A DNA stretch of 64,000 nt from Polaribacter sp. KT25b. GTDB lineage: Bacteria > Bacteroidota > Bacteroidia > Flavobacteriales > Flavobacteriaceae. Below the pieces are notes generated by a model. That model worked only from the letters and a program-made list of their open reading frames with translations, was not told the DNA's origin and did not search any database. Location of the stretch: contig NZ_LT629752.1 in NCBI RefSeq assembly GCF_900105145.1, positions 1,460,001 through 1,524,000 on the forward strand. Direction: 5' to 3'. Shown here piece by piece: positions 15,915-24,376 of this stretch (position 1 is the first letter of the stretch; each line of letters opens with the position of its first letter). Made by a program: the position numbers and the translations under genes.

Positions 15915-17306
15915 TTAATTTTCGCTAAGTGCCTTTAAATAAGGGTTTATGTTAAAAGAAGAAAATGAAGCATAACCATTTGTTACTTTTCCTTGCTTAT
16001 TTACTAAAATACATCGAGGCATTTTACTTGTTAAAAATAAATTTGCATCACTTTTATTGTTAATATAAAATTGATTACTTAAAGTGTTTTTTTTGATGTT
16101 ATCATTTTTTGTGCCATCAATTTTAATTTGAATAAAACTTACTTTTGGATATTTTTTTGATAAATATTTTATTCTAGAAGTAATATAGTTTTCTGTATAA
16201 TATTCTGGACTCCAAAAGAAAAGTAGTACATTTTTATTTTTAATAATTTTACTAATAGGTATTTCTGTATTACTATAATTAATAACATTAAAATCTGGTA
16301 AAGTATTGTTTTTTTTAACAGCCTTAGAGTCATTAACTATTTTCTGAATTTGATTTTTATCTTCTTCATTTGTACTTAACTCAAAAAACTTATTAAAAGG
16401 TTTTTCATTTATGTTGCAACTAGATTTGTTGTAAAAATGGCTAATTACAGTTTGTTTTAAAAAGACATTTTTAGAAACTTCAGATTTTATATTTTTATCT
16501 ATAACTTTTAATAAATCTAAAGTAAATTTGGCAGAATAATTACTCTTTACAGATGGATGACCTAAAGCATAAGTTTTATTATATAAATAAGTTCTAATGT
16601 ATTGAAAATAAGGAGGGTAGTACATTAATGAATCCTTGTTTATTTGGATGCTATTTCTGTAATCAAAAAAAGATTTATCTAGTTCAGGAAAATCACCAGA
16701 ATCAGAATATTTTGCATAAATAATAGGATATTTTTCTATTTGTTCATAAACCGGAAAAGTAAGTGCTACTTTTAAAAATTGCTTAAACCCTTCAGTTTCT
16801 TCTGTATGATGTTCTAAATAATTGTCATAGGTTTTTAACTTTTGTTTGGTTAAATAATCTACTTTCTTTTTAAAGTTTTTAGGATCTAGTTTATTATAAT
16901 TATAGAAAGCTTTTTTATCTTTTTCGTTTTCTAAAAAACAATCAATTAAAATATTATTTCTTTCTGCCCCTTCACCTGCAAATACTAACGATTCATCAAA
17001 ATCCCAAGTATTTAAACGCAACATTAAACTATCTTCTGGTTCTAAATAAATATATTGATTTTCATCACCATGAAAAAAATAATACAAACCTTCATTTGCA
17101 TTTTTTAACTTTCCAAGAAATTTATTCTGTTTATTTAGGTAAAAAGTATCTATAACTTTATCCATAGAATAAAGCACAACACTATTAGATTTTGGATTGA
17201 TAATTTTACCGCCAAAATAAGTAATCTTTTCTTTTTTATTTGATTCACAGCTACTTATAACTACTAAAAGTAGCATAGGTAAAAAGGAAAATAATCTTTT
17301 TGTCAT
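15915..17306 (-). CDS. Lipoprotein with a degenerate thioredoxin-like domain
   Basis: A 463-residue lipoprotein: signal LLLVVISSC with lipid Cys20. An N-terminal beta domain (25-130) resembles the DUF4369-type region of flavobacterial TlpA proteins. A helical middle leads to a C-terminal thioredoxin-like fold (about 340-460): FNVINYSNTEIPIS, NVLLFFWSPEYYTENY, VSFIQIKID and MPRCILVNKQG. Where active TlpA proteins have W-C-x-x-C the sequence reads W-S-P-E-Y-Y, so both redox cysteines are gone. It keeps the cis-Pro-like M-P. Thiol-disulfide activity is therefore not expected. Role unknown; it has a minus-strand promoter box at 17334-17341. Confidence 0.75.
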   Translation of the reverse strand: MTKRLFSFLPMLLLVVISSCESNKKEKITYFGGKIINPKSNSVVLYSMDKVIDTFYLNKQNKFLGKLKNANEGLYYFFHGDENQYIYLEPEDSLMLRLNTWDFDESLVFAGEGAERNNILIDCFLENEKDKKAFYNYNKLDPKNFKKKVDYLTKQKLKTYDNYLEHHTEETEGFKQFLKVALTFPVYEQIEKYPIIYAKYSDSGDFPELDKSFFDYRNSIQINKDSLMYYPPYFQYIRTYLYNKTYALGHPSVKSNYSAKFTLDLLKVIDKNIKSEVSKNVFLKQTVISHFYNKSSCNINEKPFNKFFELSTNEEDKNQIQKIVNDSKAVKKNNTLPDFNVINYSNTEIPISKIIKNKNVLLFFWSPEYYTENYITSRIKYLSKKYPKVSFIQIKIDGTKNDNIKKNTLSNQFYINNKSDANLFLTSKMPRCILVNKQGKVTNGYASFSSFNINPYLKALSEN

Positions 17307-17333
17307 ATTAGTTTAAAGCTAAAATACATTTAA

Positions 17334-17341
17334 CAAATTTA
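17334..17341 (-). promoter_or_regulatory. Predicted -7 box of the thioredoxin-like lipoprotein gene
   Basis: The minus strand reads TAAATTTG, an exact TAnnTTTG box, 27 bp before the start codon. Confidence 0.4.
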
Positions 17342-17464
17342 GGTATTCAATGTTGCCTTAGTTGTTAATACGTTGTTAAAAATAATTGATAGAAAATTAA
17401 ACTATTAAGTATTTTTTTTACAAAAAGCATTAGATATCAAGCAAGAAAAGAGAAATCAATTTAC

Positions 17465-17472
17465 TACTTTTG
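17465..17472 (+). promoter_or_regulatory. Predicted -7 box of the ABC-F gene
   Basis: TACTTTTG is an exact TAnnTTTG box, 20 bp before the ATG at 17493. No -33 TTG is seen at the expected distance. Confidence 0.45.
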
Positions 17473-17492
17473 CAGAAATTTAAAATATTATT

Positions 17493-19112
17493 ATGTTATC
17501 AGTTTCTAATTTATCTGTTCAGTTTGGAAAACGAGTTTTGTTTGATGAAGTAAGTACTAAATTTCTTCAGGGAAATTGCTACGGAATTATTGGCGCAAAC
17601 GGAGCAGGAAAATCAACCTTTTTAAAAATTATTTCGGGTAAACAAGAACCAACATCTGGACAAGTTCATCTAGAAAAAGGAAAAAGAATGTCTGTTTTAT
17701 CTCAAGATCATTATGCTTTTGATGAATTTCCAGTTTTAGAAACAGTTGTTATGGGTAACAAAGAACTGTTTAAAATTAAGAAAGAAATTGATGCTTTATA
17801 TGCAGATTATACAGATGAAAATGCAGAAAAAATTGGCGAACTTCAAATAAAATTTGAAGAAATGAATGGTTGGAATGCAGATTCTGATGCGGCAGCAATG
17901 TTATCTAATTTAGGTATTTCTGAAGATTTACATTATACTTTAATGAAAGATTTAGATGGTAAACAAAAGGTTCGTGTATTAATTTCGCAAGCACTTTTTG
18001 GTAATCCAGATGTTTTAATAATGGATGAGCCAACAAATGATTTAGATTTTGAAACTATTGCTTGGTTAGAAAATTTTATAGCAAATTTTGATAACTGTGT
18101 AATTGTAGTTTCGCATGATAGACACTTTTTAGATGCGGTTTGTACACATATTTCTGATATTGATTTTGGTAAAATAAATAATTATTCTGGTAACTATACT
18201 TTTTGGTACGAGTCTAGCCAATTAGCCGCAAAACAAAGAGCACAACAAAATAAAAAAGCAGAAGATAAAAAGAAAGAATTAGAAGATTTTATTCGTCGTT
18301 TTTCTGCCAATGTTGCAAAATCGAAACAAGCAACTTCTCGTAAAAAAATGATTGATAAGTTGAATGTTGAAGATATAAAACCTTCAAGTAGACGTTATCC
18401 TGCAATTATTTTTGAAAGAGATAGAGAAGCAGGAGATCAAATTTTAAATGTAGAAGGTTTATCTAGAGAATTTGAAGGCGAAAAATTATTTAACAATGTG
18501 CATATCAACTTAAATAAAGGAGATAAAGTTGCAGTTATTTCTAAAAATTCTAGAGCAATTTCTGCCTTTTATCAAATTATAACTGATAATGAGAAAGCAG
18601 ATGATGGTAAATTTTCTTGGGGTGTTACTACAACTCAATCTTATTTACCGTTAGATAATTCATCATTTTTTCAAAACGGAGAATTAAATTTAGTAGATTG
18701 GTTAAGACAATATGCACAAACCGAAGAGGAACGTGAAGAAGTTTATTTACGTGGATTCTTAGGTAAAATGATTTTTTCTGGAGAAGAAGCTCTTAAAAAA
18801 AGTAATGTGCTTTCTGGAGGAGAAAAAGTGCGTTGTATGCTTTCTAGAATGATGATGAAAAGAGCAAATATTTTAATTTTGGACGAACCAACAAATCACT
18901 TAGATTTAGAATCTATTCAATCTTTAAATAATTCTTTAATTAACTTTAAAGGAACTGTTTTGTTTTCTACACACGATCATGAGTTTGCACAAACTGTTGC
19001 AAATAGGGTTATAGAATTAACGCCGAAAGGAGTTATAGATAGGTATTCTACTTTTGATGATTATTTATCAGATCCAAAAATTAAAGAATTACGTGATTCT
19101 ATGTATTCTTAA
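17493..19112 (+). CDS. ABC-F family ATPase (YbiT type)
   Basis: A 539-residue soluble protein with two ABC ATPase domains and no membrane part. ABC-F proteins bind the ribosomal E site and relieve stalled translation. Domain 1: Walker A GANGAGKS (about 33-40), Walker B VLIMDEPTNDLD. Its signature is MKDLDGKQKVRVL rather than LSGGE, the same kind of loss known in E. coli YbiT. A charged linker (KAEDKKKELEDFIRRFSANVAKSKQA) matches the ABC-F P-site tRNA-interaction motif. Domain 2 has intact LSGGEKVRC and LILDEPTNHLD, but its Walker A region reads ISKNSRAISA, which lacks the usual G-K-S/T. Confidence 0.9.
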   Translation: MLSVSNLSVQFGKRVLFDEVSTKFLQGNCYGIIGANGAGKSTFLKIISGKQEPTSGQVHLEKGKRMSVLSQDHYAFDEFPVLETVVMGNKELFKIKKEIDALYADYTDENAEKIGELQIKFEEMNGWNADSDAAAMLSNLGISEDLHYTLMKDLDGKQKVRVLISQALFGNPDVLIMDEPTNDLDFETIAWLENFIANFDNCVIVVSHDRHFLDAVCTHISDIDFGKINNYSGNYTFWYESSQLAAKQRAQQNKKAEDKKKELEDFIRRFSANVAKSKQATSRKKMIDKLNVEDIKPSSRRYPAIIFERDREAGDQILNVEGLSREFEGEKLFNNVHINLNKGDKVAVISKNSRAISAFYQIITDNEKADDGKFSWGVTTTQSYLPLDNSSFFQNGELNLVDWLRQYAQTEEEREEVYLRGFLGKMIFSGEEALKKSNVLSGGEKVRCMLSRMMMKRANILILDEPTNHLDLESIQSLNNSLINFKGTVLFSTHDHEFAQTVANRVIELTPKGVIDRYSTFDDYLSDPKIKELRDSMYS

Positions 19113-19201
19113 ATTTTTAAAAGCAAAATGATTTTTTTCGCTAAACTCATAGAGATTTTAGTATTTTAAAAGAAATCTCAAATTCATTATAAATAAAAAA
19201 G

Positions 19202-19237
19202 ACCTGACAGATTTTAAAATTTGTCAGGTTTTTTTTG
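19202..19237. terminator. Bidirectional terminator between ABC-F gene and oxyR
   Basis: ACCTGACA (19202-19209) pairs with TGTCAGGT (19222-19229) around an AT-rich palindromic core, followed by a T-run on the plus strand and preceded by A residues for the minus strand. Confidence 0.85.
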
Positions 19238-19248
19238 CTGTTAATTTT

Positions 19249-20190
19249 TTATTTATTCTGCAACGGACTAATAATTTTTACATCAGAAAAAGAAATTGCA
19301 CCTCTAATAACACCATCAATAGTTTTCTTTAAAGCTTCTATTAATTGCATTTTTAATTGCGATTTATGATAAATTAAACTTACTTCTCTTGCTGGTGGCG
19401 GATTTGTAAATTCACGTAAATGAGATTTGTCAACGTCATTTAAATCCAATGTATGTAAATAAGGTAAAAGAGTCATTCCTAAACCTTCTTTTGAGAGTTT
19501 TATCAATGTATCAAAACTTCCGCTTTCTAACTGAAACCCTTTTTTATTATCAATTTTGTGAGTTCTACACAAATTAAGTACACTGTCTTTAAAACAATGT
19601 CCGTCTTCTAATAATAAAATATCTTCCATTTCTAATTCATCAGAAGTAATCATTTTGTTTTTATACAATCTATGATTTTGGGGTACTAAACCAACAAAAG
19701 GTTCGTAATACAAAGGTCTTTCTTTAATAGATTCATTTTCTAAAGGTGTTGCAGCAATTGCGGCATCAATATGTCCATCAGTTAATCTTCTAATAATATC
19801 TTCGGTAGTTAATTCTTCAATAATTAATTTTACTTTTGGATATTTTTTAGTAAAATTATTTAGAAACATTGGCAATAAAGTAGGCATAATAGTTGGTATA
19901 ATTCCTATTTTAAACTCACCACCAATAAATCCTTTTTGTTGATGTACTATGTCTAAAATTCTGTTACTTTCATCAACAATAACTTTAGCTTGTTCAACAA
20001 TTTTTTTACCAACTTCTGTTAGTTCAATTGGTTTTTTAGAGCGATTAAATACTTTAACACCTAATTCATCTTCTAATTTTTGAATTTGCATACTCAATGT
20101 GGGTTGTGTAACAAAACTATGTTCTGCTGCAACCGTAAAATTTTGATATTCTGCAACAGATAAAACGTATTTTAATTGTGTAATAGTCAT
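19249..20190 (-). CDS. oxyR: OxyR, LysR-type peroxide-responsive regulator
   Basis: A 313-residue LysR-family regulator. The winged helix-turn-helix is residues 1-60 (MTITQLKYVLSVAEYQNFTVAAE, TQPTLSMQIQKLE). The effector domain carries the redox pair in GHCFKDSVLNLC. By my count the two cysteines are Cys199 and Cys208, the same numbers as in E. coli OxyR, so hydrogen peroxide sensing by disulfide formation is well supported. It is divergent from dps, with 106 bp between the start codons. That space holds an inverted repeat of LysR type. It probably controls itself and dps; tpx and bcp are plausible further targets. Confidence 0.95.
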   Translation of the reverse strand: MTITQLKYVLSVAEYQNFTVAAEHSFVTQPTLSMQIQKLEDELGVKVFNRSKKPIELTEVGKKIVEQAKVIVDESNRILDIVHQQKGFIGGEFKIGIIPTIMPTLLPMFLNNFTKKYPKVKLIIEELTTEDIIRRLTDGHIDAAIAATPLENESIKERPLYYEPFVGLVPQNHRLYKNKMITSDELEMEDILLLEDGHCFKDSVLNLCRTHKIDNKKGFQLESGSFDTLIKLSKEGLGMTLLPYLHTLDLNDVDKSHLREFTNPPPAREVSLIYHKSQLKMQLIEALKKTIDGVIRGAISFSDVKIISPLQNK

Positions 20191-20222
20191 TCTTTATAAA
20201 AAATTTTGATAAAGATATTAAA

Positions 20223-20271
20223 ACTATCAATAATAATTATAGTATTTCTCCTTTAATTTCTATTAAATTTG
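20223..20271 (+). promoter_or_regulatory. Candidate OxyR operator and dps promoter
   Basis: ACTAT (20223-20227) and ATAGT (20239-20243) form an inverted repeat with an 11-bp spacer, the LysR T-N11-A form. TAAATTTG (20264-20271) is an exact -7 box. The repeat is centred about 42 bp before the predicted transcription start (about 20275). No TTG -33 box is present, which suits an activator-dependent promoter. Binding itself is inference. Confidence 0.55.
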
Positions 20272-20296
20272 AGGTATCAAATTAAAACATAATAAA

Positions 20297-20770
20297 ATGA
20301 ACAAATCAATATTAGGATTAGACAAAAAAGATACAGCAAATTTAGTAACAGAACTAAACGGATTGTTGTCAAATTTTCAGATATACTATCAAAATTTAAG
20401 AGGTCTACACTGGAATATTAAAGGGAAAAATTTCTTTCAATTACATGTTAAATTTGAAGAATTTTACACAGATTCTCAAGTAAAGATTGATGAAATTGCA
20501 GAACGTATTTTAACACTACAAGGAAAACCATTACACACTTTTGAAGATTATTTAGCAAATTCTTCTGTAGCTGTAGGAAAAAATATTTCTAATGATGTAG
20601 AAGGTGTAGAGTTAGTTGTAAATTCATTATCAGAATTATTAAAAATTGAAAGAACTATCTTAGGTATTTCTGATGAAGCTGATGATGAAGGAACAAATTC
20701 TATGATGAGCGATTTTATTGCAGAACAAGAAAAAACAATTTGGATGTTAAATTCTTGGTTAGGGAAATAA
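20297..20770 (+). CDS. dps: Dps family DNA-protecting ferritin-like protein
   Basis: A 157-residue four-helix bundle of the Dps family, forming dodecamers that oxidise iron with hydrogen peroxide and store it, and protect DNA. The inter-subunit ferroxidase site is visible: LRGLHWNIKGKNFFQLHVKFEEFYTD (about 35-60) contains the key His, Asp/Glu and Trp positions, and helix 4 has AEQEKTIWMLNSWL. It is divergent from oxyR with a putative OxyR site and is followed by a strong terminator. It is probably peroxide-induced. Confidence 0.96.
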   Translation: MNKSILGLDKKDTANLVTELNGLLSNFQIYYQNLRGLHWNIKGKNFFQLHVKFEEFYTDSQVKIDEIAERILTLQGKPLHTFEDYLANSSVAVGKNISNDVEGVELVVNSLSELLKIERTILGISDEADDEGTNSMMSDFIAEQEKTIWMLNSWLGK

Positions 20771-20790
20771 TTAATAAAAAGAATATTTAT

Positions 20791-20833
20791 AAAACGTCTT
20801 TTTGAATAGAATTCAGAAAGACGTTTTTTTTTA
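20791..20833. terminator. Bidirectional terminator between dps and the PagL-like gene
   Basis: AAAACGTCTTT (20791-20801) pairs with AAAGACGTTTT (about 20817-20827), plus the inner pairing GAAT/ATTC, followed by T residues. Confidence 0.85.
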
Positions 20834-21472
20834 GTTTAAAGCATAAGAATAACCAATTTCAAGCCCTAAAATATTATAACCATTATTTGGTTGTTGAAAG
20901 TTTAAGTTAGAAACATGCCCAAAATTGGTTCCTAAATATATAAAAGAATTGGTAAATGTTTGATGGGAAAATCCTACAGAAAAATTTTCTATAAATGTAA
21001 ATCCTTTTGCAATTCGTTCTGTTCTTGTATCAATATAATTAAAACCTAAACTTATAGTCCCTTGAAAATTTAATTTTTCTGTTAATTGTTTTTTTACAGC
21101 AATACCAAATTCTATACCATATAAATTCATGGTTTTCGCTTTCGTGAATTCAGCTCTTTTTTCTAAATAATTTTCTTCACTTGGTAAGACAAATTGCTCA
21201 TTTATTAATTGATGATCTAAAAACTGAACTTGGGGTTGCACAATTAATTCAAAATTAAGATTTTTCCAATTCCCTAGCTTATAAAAAGCTTGTGCTTTAA
21301 AAGTATTTGTAGAATATGTATAATCTACATCATCAAAAATTAAATTTTCATTTGTACCATAATTGTATAAAAACCCAATTTTACTGGGTTTTAAAGTAGA
21401 TTTTTTTTTCTCTTGACTGTAAGTTGTCGTGAAAACAAAAAGTATAATTAAAATAGTATGGCTTTTTCTCAT
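20831..21472 (-). CDS. Probable acyloxyacyl hydrolase / PagL-like outer-membrane protein
   Basis: A 213-residue exported protein (signal peptide 1-19, ending TTYSQ) with the alternating strands of a small outer-membrane beta-barrel. The C-terminal part reads YLGTNFGHVSNLNFQQPNNGYNILGLEIGY. That resembles the PagL motif H-x-S-N followed by P-N-x-G, where His and Ser are catalytic in lipid A 3-O-deacylase. An acidic residue follows 17 residues after the Ser (Glu in GLEIGY), further than in P. aeruginosa PagL. If active it would remodel lipid A in the outer membrane. It may be a plain beta-barrel protein instead. Confidence 0.6.
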   Translation of the reverse strand: MRKSHTILIILFVFTTTYSQEKKKSTLKPSKIGFLYNYGTNENLIFDDVDYTYSTNTFKAQAFYKLGNWKNLNFELIVQPQVQFLDHQLINEQFVLPSEENYLEKRAEFTKAKTMNLYGIEFGIAVKKQLTEKLNFQGTISLGFNYIDTRTERIAKGFTFIENFSVGFSHQTFTNSFIYLGTNFGHVSNLNFQQPNNGYNILGLEIGYSYALN

Positions 21473-21498
21473 GTAAAAAAGTAAGTAATAATTAATTT

Positions 21499-22386
21499 TT
21501 AACTAAACATTTTAGCTGCTTTTTCAGCCTTTCTATTTTCTGAATAATCATAAAAACCTTCACCAGATTTCACACCTAATTTTCCTGCATTTACCATATT
21601 TACCAATAACGGACAAGGTGCATATTTAGGGTTTTTAAATCCTTCGTACATTACGTTTAAAATAGACAAACAAACATCTAAACCAATAAAATCTGCCAAT
21701 TGTAAAGGGCCCATTGGGTGTGCCATTCCTAACATCATAACCGTGTCAATTTCGGCAACGCCGGCAACTCCATTATATAAAGTTTCAATAGATTCGTTAA
21801 TCATTGGCATTAAAATTCTGTTGGCAACAAAACCTGGATAATCATTAACTTCAACTGGAATTTTATTTATTTTTTTACTCAAATCAACCGTAAAATTCAT
21901 TACATCATCAGAGGTATTGTAACCTCTAATAATCTCAACTAATTTCATAATCGGTACCGGATTCATAAAATGCATTCCAATAACTTTTTCCGGTCTTTTA
22001 GTAACTGCAGCAATTTGAGTTATAGATATTGATGAAGTATTTGTAGCTAGAATTGTTTCTGCATCACAAACTTCGTCTAATTCTTTAAAAATTTTTGCTT
22101 TTAAAACTGCATTTTCAGTAGCAGCTTCAACCACTAAACTCGTATTTTTAACACCTTCTTTAATAGATGTAAAAGTAGAAATATTGGTTAAAGTTTGTGC
22201 TTTATCTGCTTCAGAAATTTTTTCTTTAGCAACCATTCTATCCAAATTTTTGGTAATTGTTGCCATTCCTTTTTTAAGAGCAGCATCAGAAATATCAATT
22301 AATTGAACTTTATAATTAAATTGCGCAAATGTATGTGCAATTCCATTTCCCATAGTTCCTGCACCAATTACAGCTATATTTTTCAT
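21499..22386 (-). CDS. 3-hydroxyacyl-CoA dehydrogenase (3-hydroxybutyryl-CoA type)
   Basis: A 295-residue single-chain dehydrogenase: NAD-binding GAGTMGNGIAHTFA (residues 7-20), then ATENAVLKAKIFKELD, NTSSISITQIA, and the catalytic MNPVPIMKLVEII with a preceding His (GMHFMNP). The C-terminal dimer domain has NRILMPMINESIE and AHPMGPLQLADFIGLD. It oxidises 3-hydroxyacyl-CoA to 3-ketoacyl-CoA in fatty acid or amino acid breakdown. The length is that of the butyryl-type enzyme (about 285), not the fused FadB. It is followed by a gap with two small inverted repeats. Confidence 0.93.
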   Translation of the reverse strand: MKNIAVIGAGTMGNGIAHTFAQFNYKVQLIDISDAALKKGMATITKNLDRMVAKEKISEADKAQTLTNISTFTSIKEGVKNTSLVVEAATENAVLKAKIFKELDEVCDAETILATNTSSISITQIAAVTKRPEKVIGMHFMNPVPIMKLVEIIRGYNTSDDVMNFTVDLSKKINKIPVEVNDYPGFVANRILMPMINESIETLYNGVAGVAEIDTVMMLGMAHPMGPLQLADFIGLDVCLSILNVMYEGFKNPKYAPCPLLVNMVNAGKLGVKSGEGFYDYSENRKAEKAAKMFS

Positions 22387-22391
22387 ACTAA

Positions 22392-22425
22392 AAAGCCCAT
22401 CTTAACCTTCCTAAAGGGAAGGAAT
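22392..22425. repeat. REP-like palindromic element, left copy
   Basis: An AGCCCATCTTAA box is followed by a short hairpin CCTTCC-TAAA-GGGAAGG and a tail GAATTC. The same box-plus-hairpin layout recurs inverted at 22537-22570 and, diverged, at 43067. This resembles REP elements mobilised by RAYT transposases; the mechanism is inference. Confidence 0.6.
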
Positions 22426-22536
22426 TCTTACTTGGGTAAATAAAAATTTTGTTATTAAATACTCTCTATAAATTTCATAAAATGATAATTTTAGAGTTTA
22501 AACATTTATTATTAAAGTCTATCCTCAACTCTGTTT

Positions 22537-22570
22537 CCTTCCCTCTGGGAAGGATTAAGGATGGGCTTTA
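22537..22570. repeat. REP-like palindromic element, right copy (inverted)
   Basis: The hairpin CCTTCCC-TCT-GGGAAGG is followed by ATTAAGGATGGGCT, the reverse complement of the box in the left copy. With the left copy it forms a pair of inverted repeats about 110 bp apart between two minus-strand genes, and may act as a terminator or mRNA stabiliser. Confidence 0.6.
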
Positions 22571-23527
22571 ATAACTATCAATTACCATTTGTGCAATTCT
22601 TAAAGCTTCAGCACCATTTCTTAGAGAAACTATTGGTTCTGTGTTGTTTAAGATAGCATCAGCAAAAGTTTCTAATTCGTCTAAAATTGCATTGTTATTT
22701 GTAACTTCTGGATTGTCAAAATAAATTTGTTTTTTAACACCTTCAGCATTTTGTAAAATCATTGCATAATCATCAGGATTTTCTGGAACATCTTTCATTC
22801 TTACAATTTCTGCTTTTTTCTCTAACATATCTACAGAAATATACGCATCCTTCTGAAAAAAGCGACTTTTACGCATGTTTTTCATAGAAATTCTACTTGC
22901 TGTTAAATTAGCAACACAACCATTTTCGAACTCAATTCTTGCATTTGCAATATCTGGGGTATCAGAAATAACAGAAATTCCACTTGCATGAACATTTTTA
23001 ACTTTCGATTTTACAACAGAAAGAATAATGTCAATATCATGAATCATTAAATCTAAAACAACAGGAACATCTGTACCTCTTGGGTTAAATTCTGCCAATC
23101 GATGTGTTTCTATAAACATTGGGTTTACAATCATATCTTTTGCTGCAATAAATGCCGGATTGAACCTTTCTACATGACCAACTTGCCCTTTTACATGAAA
23201 TTGACTCGCTAAAGTTTTAATAGCTTCTGCTTCTAAAACAGTTTTAGCAATTGGTTTTTCTATAAATATATGACAGCCTTTTTCAATTGCTTTTTTTGCA
23301 CATTCAAAATGAGAAAGGGTAGGTGTTACAATATCTACAACTTCTGCAGCATCAATTAAATCATCAATAGAATTAAATAATTTATACCCGAATTCAGTAG
23401 CAACTTTTTCTGCATTTACAGTGTCTTGATCATAGAAACCAATCAAGTTATATCTTTTTGATTGTTCTAATAAACGCAAATGAATTTTTCCTAGATGACC
23501 TGCACCTAATACTCCAACTTTTAACAT
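22568..23527 (-). CDS. Gfo/Idh/MocA family oxidoreductase
   Basis: A 319-residue NAD(P)-dependent oxidoreductase: Rossmann motif GVLGAGHLGKIHLRLL (residues 5-20), VDIVTPTLSHF, and the family signature HIFIEKPIAKTVLEA, where E-K-P is the conserved lysine motif. The C-terminal domain has DVPVVLDLMIHDIDIILS (catalytic His region). Substrates are usually sugars or cyclitols; the similar UDP-GlcNAc 3-dehydrogenase type is possible. Its stop lies at the edge of the right REP-like element. Confidence 0.9.
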   Translation of the reverse strand: MLKVGVLGAGHLGKIHLRLLEQSKRYNLIGFYDQDTVNAEKVATEFGYKLFNSIDDLIDAAEVVDIVTPTLSHFECAKKAIEKGCHIFIEKPIAKTVLEAEAIKTLASQFHVKGQVGHVERFNPAFIAAKDMIVNPMFIETHRLAEFNPRGTDVPVVLDLMIHDIDIILSVVKSKVKNVHASGISVISDTPDIANARIEFENGCVANLTASRISMKNMRKSRFFQKDAYISVDMLEKKAEIVRMKDVPENPDDYAMILQNAEGVKKQIYFDNPEVTNNNAILDELETFADAILNNTEPIVSLRNGAEALRIAQMVIDSY

Positions 23528-23542
23528 AATGTTTCTGTTTTT

Positions 23543-23631
23543 GTCATTGCGAACAAAGTGAAGTAGTCTTTTTTATAAAAAAAAATACTTCGTCATTCTA
23601 TGCTTTTAGCAAGTAAGTTCCTCGTAATGAC
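23543..23631. repeat. 89-bp MITE-like imperfect palindrome (GTCATTGCGA type)
   Basis: It starts with GTCATTGCGAACA and ends with GTTCCTCGTAATGAC, imperfect terminal inverted repeats. Inner arms GTGAAGTAGT and ATACTTCGT also pair. The GTCATTGCGAGG-type ends are a common intergenic repeat in Bacteroidota. No ORF is present. It lies in the divergent region between the Gfo/Idh/MocA gene and pcm. Confidence 0.7.
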
Positions 23632-23732
23632 TTTAATTTTAGTGATTTCCAATTTTTTTAAATCGGCAATAACAAATATACAATTTTATAAGAATTTATT
23701 ACTATTTTTAAACCCTAGAAATCTACCAAGAA

Positions 23733-24374
23733 TTGAAAGACACCCAAAAACATCAAGGACTTAGAAATCAGTTAGCTACTGTGTTAAAAGCAAAAGGAAT
23801 TACAGATAAGAATGTATTAAACGCAGTCAAAAAAATTCCTAGACATAGCTTTATAGATTCTAGTTTCGAATCTCATGCATATCAAGATAAAGCATTTCCT
23901 ATTGCAGCAGATCAAACAATTTCACAACCTTATACAGTTGCATTTCAATCGCAAACTTTAGAAATTAAAGCAGGTGATAAAGTTTTAGAAATTGGTACAG
24001 GTTCTGGCTATCAAACGGCTGTTTTATTAGAGTTAAACGCAATTGTCTATTCAATAGAAAGACAGCACGAGTTGTTTAAAAAAACCTCTTTATTTTTACC
24101 AAAATTGGGATATAAACCAAAGAAGTTTATTTTTGGAGATGGTTATAAAGGTTTGCCAGAACAAGCACCTTTTGATAAAATTATTGTTACTGCTGGTGCT
24201 CCTTACGTTCCAAACCCTTTATTGGCACAATTAAAAATAGGAGGAAAGTTGTTAATTCCTGTTGGCAATGAAACGCAAATAATGACCTTGTTTATAAGAA
24301 AATCTGCCAAAGAATTTGAAAAACACGAATTAGGTGATTTTGCTTTTGTGCCAATGTTGGAAGAAAGAAATTAA
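23733..24374 (+). CDS. pcm: Protein-L-isoaspartate O-methyltransferase
   Basis: A 213-residue SAM-dependent methyltransferase that repairs isoaspartyl residues in aged proteins. The signature RHSFID...AYQDKAFPI, DQTISQPYTVAFQ, SAM motif I VLEIGTGSGYQTAVL (about 87-101), and post motifs FGDGYKGLPEQAPFDKI and KIGGKLLIPVG are present. It begins with TTG 23733 (KDTQKHQGLRNQL). That N-terminus is the conserved family start and no ATG exists nearby, so a UUG start is supported. It is convergent with the ABC ATPase gene, with 2 bp between. Confidence 0.93.
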   Translation: MKDTQKHQGLRNQLATVLKAKGITDKNVLNAVKKIPRHSFIDSSFESHAYQDKAFPIAADQTISQPYTVAFQSQTLEIKAGDKVLEIGTGSGYQTAVLLELNAIVYSIERQHELFKKTSLFLPKLGYKPKKFIFGDGYKGLPEQAPFDKIIVTAGAPYVPNPLLAQLKIGGKLLIPVGNETQIMTLFIRKSAKEFEKHELGDFAFVPMLEERN

Positions 24375-24376
24375 AT

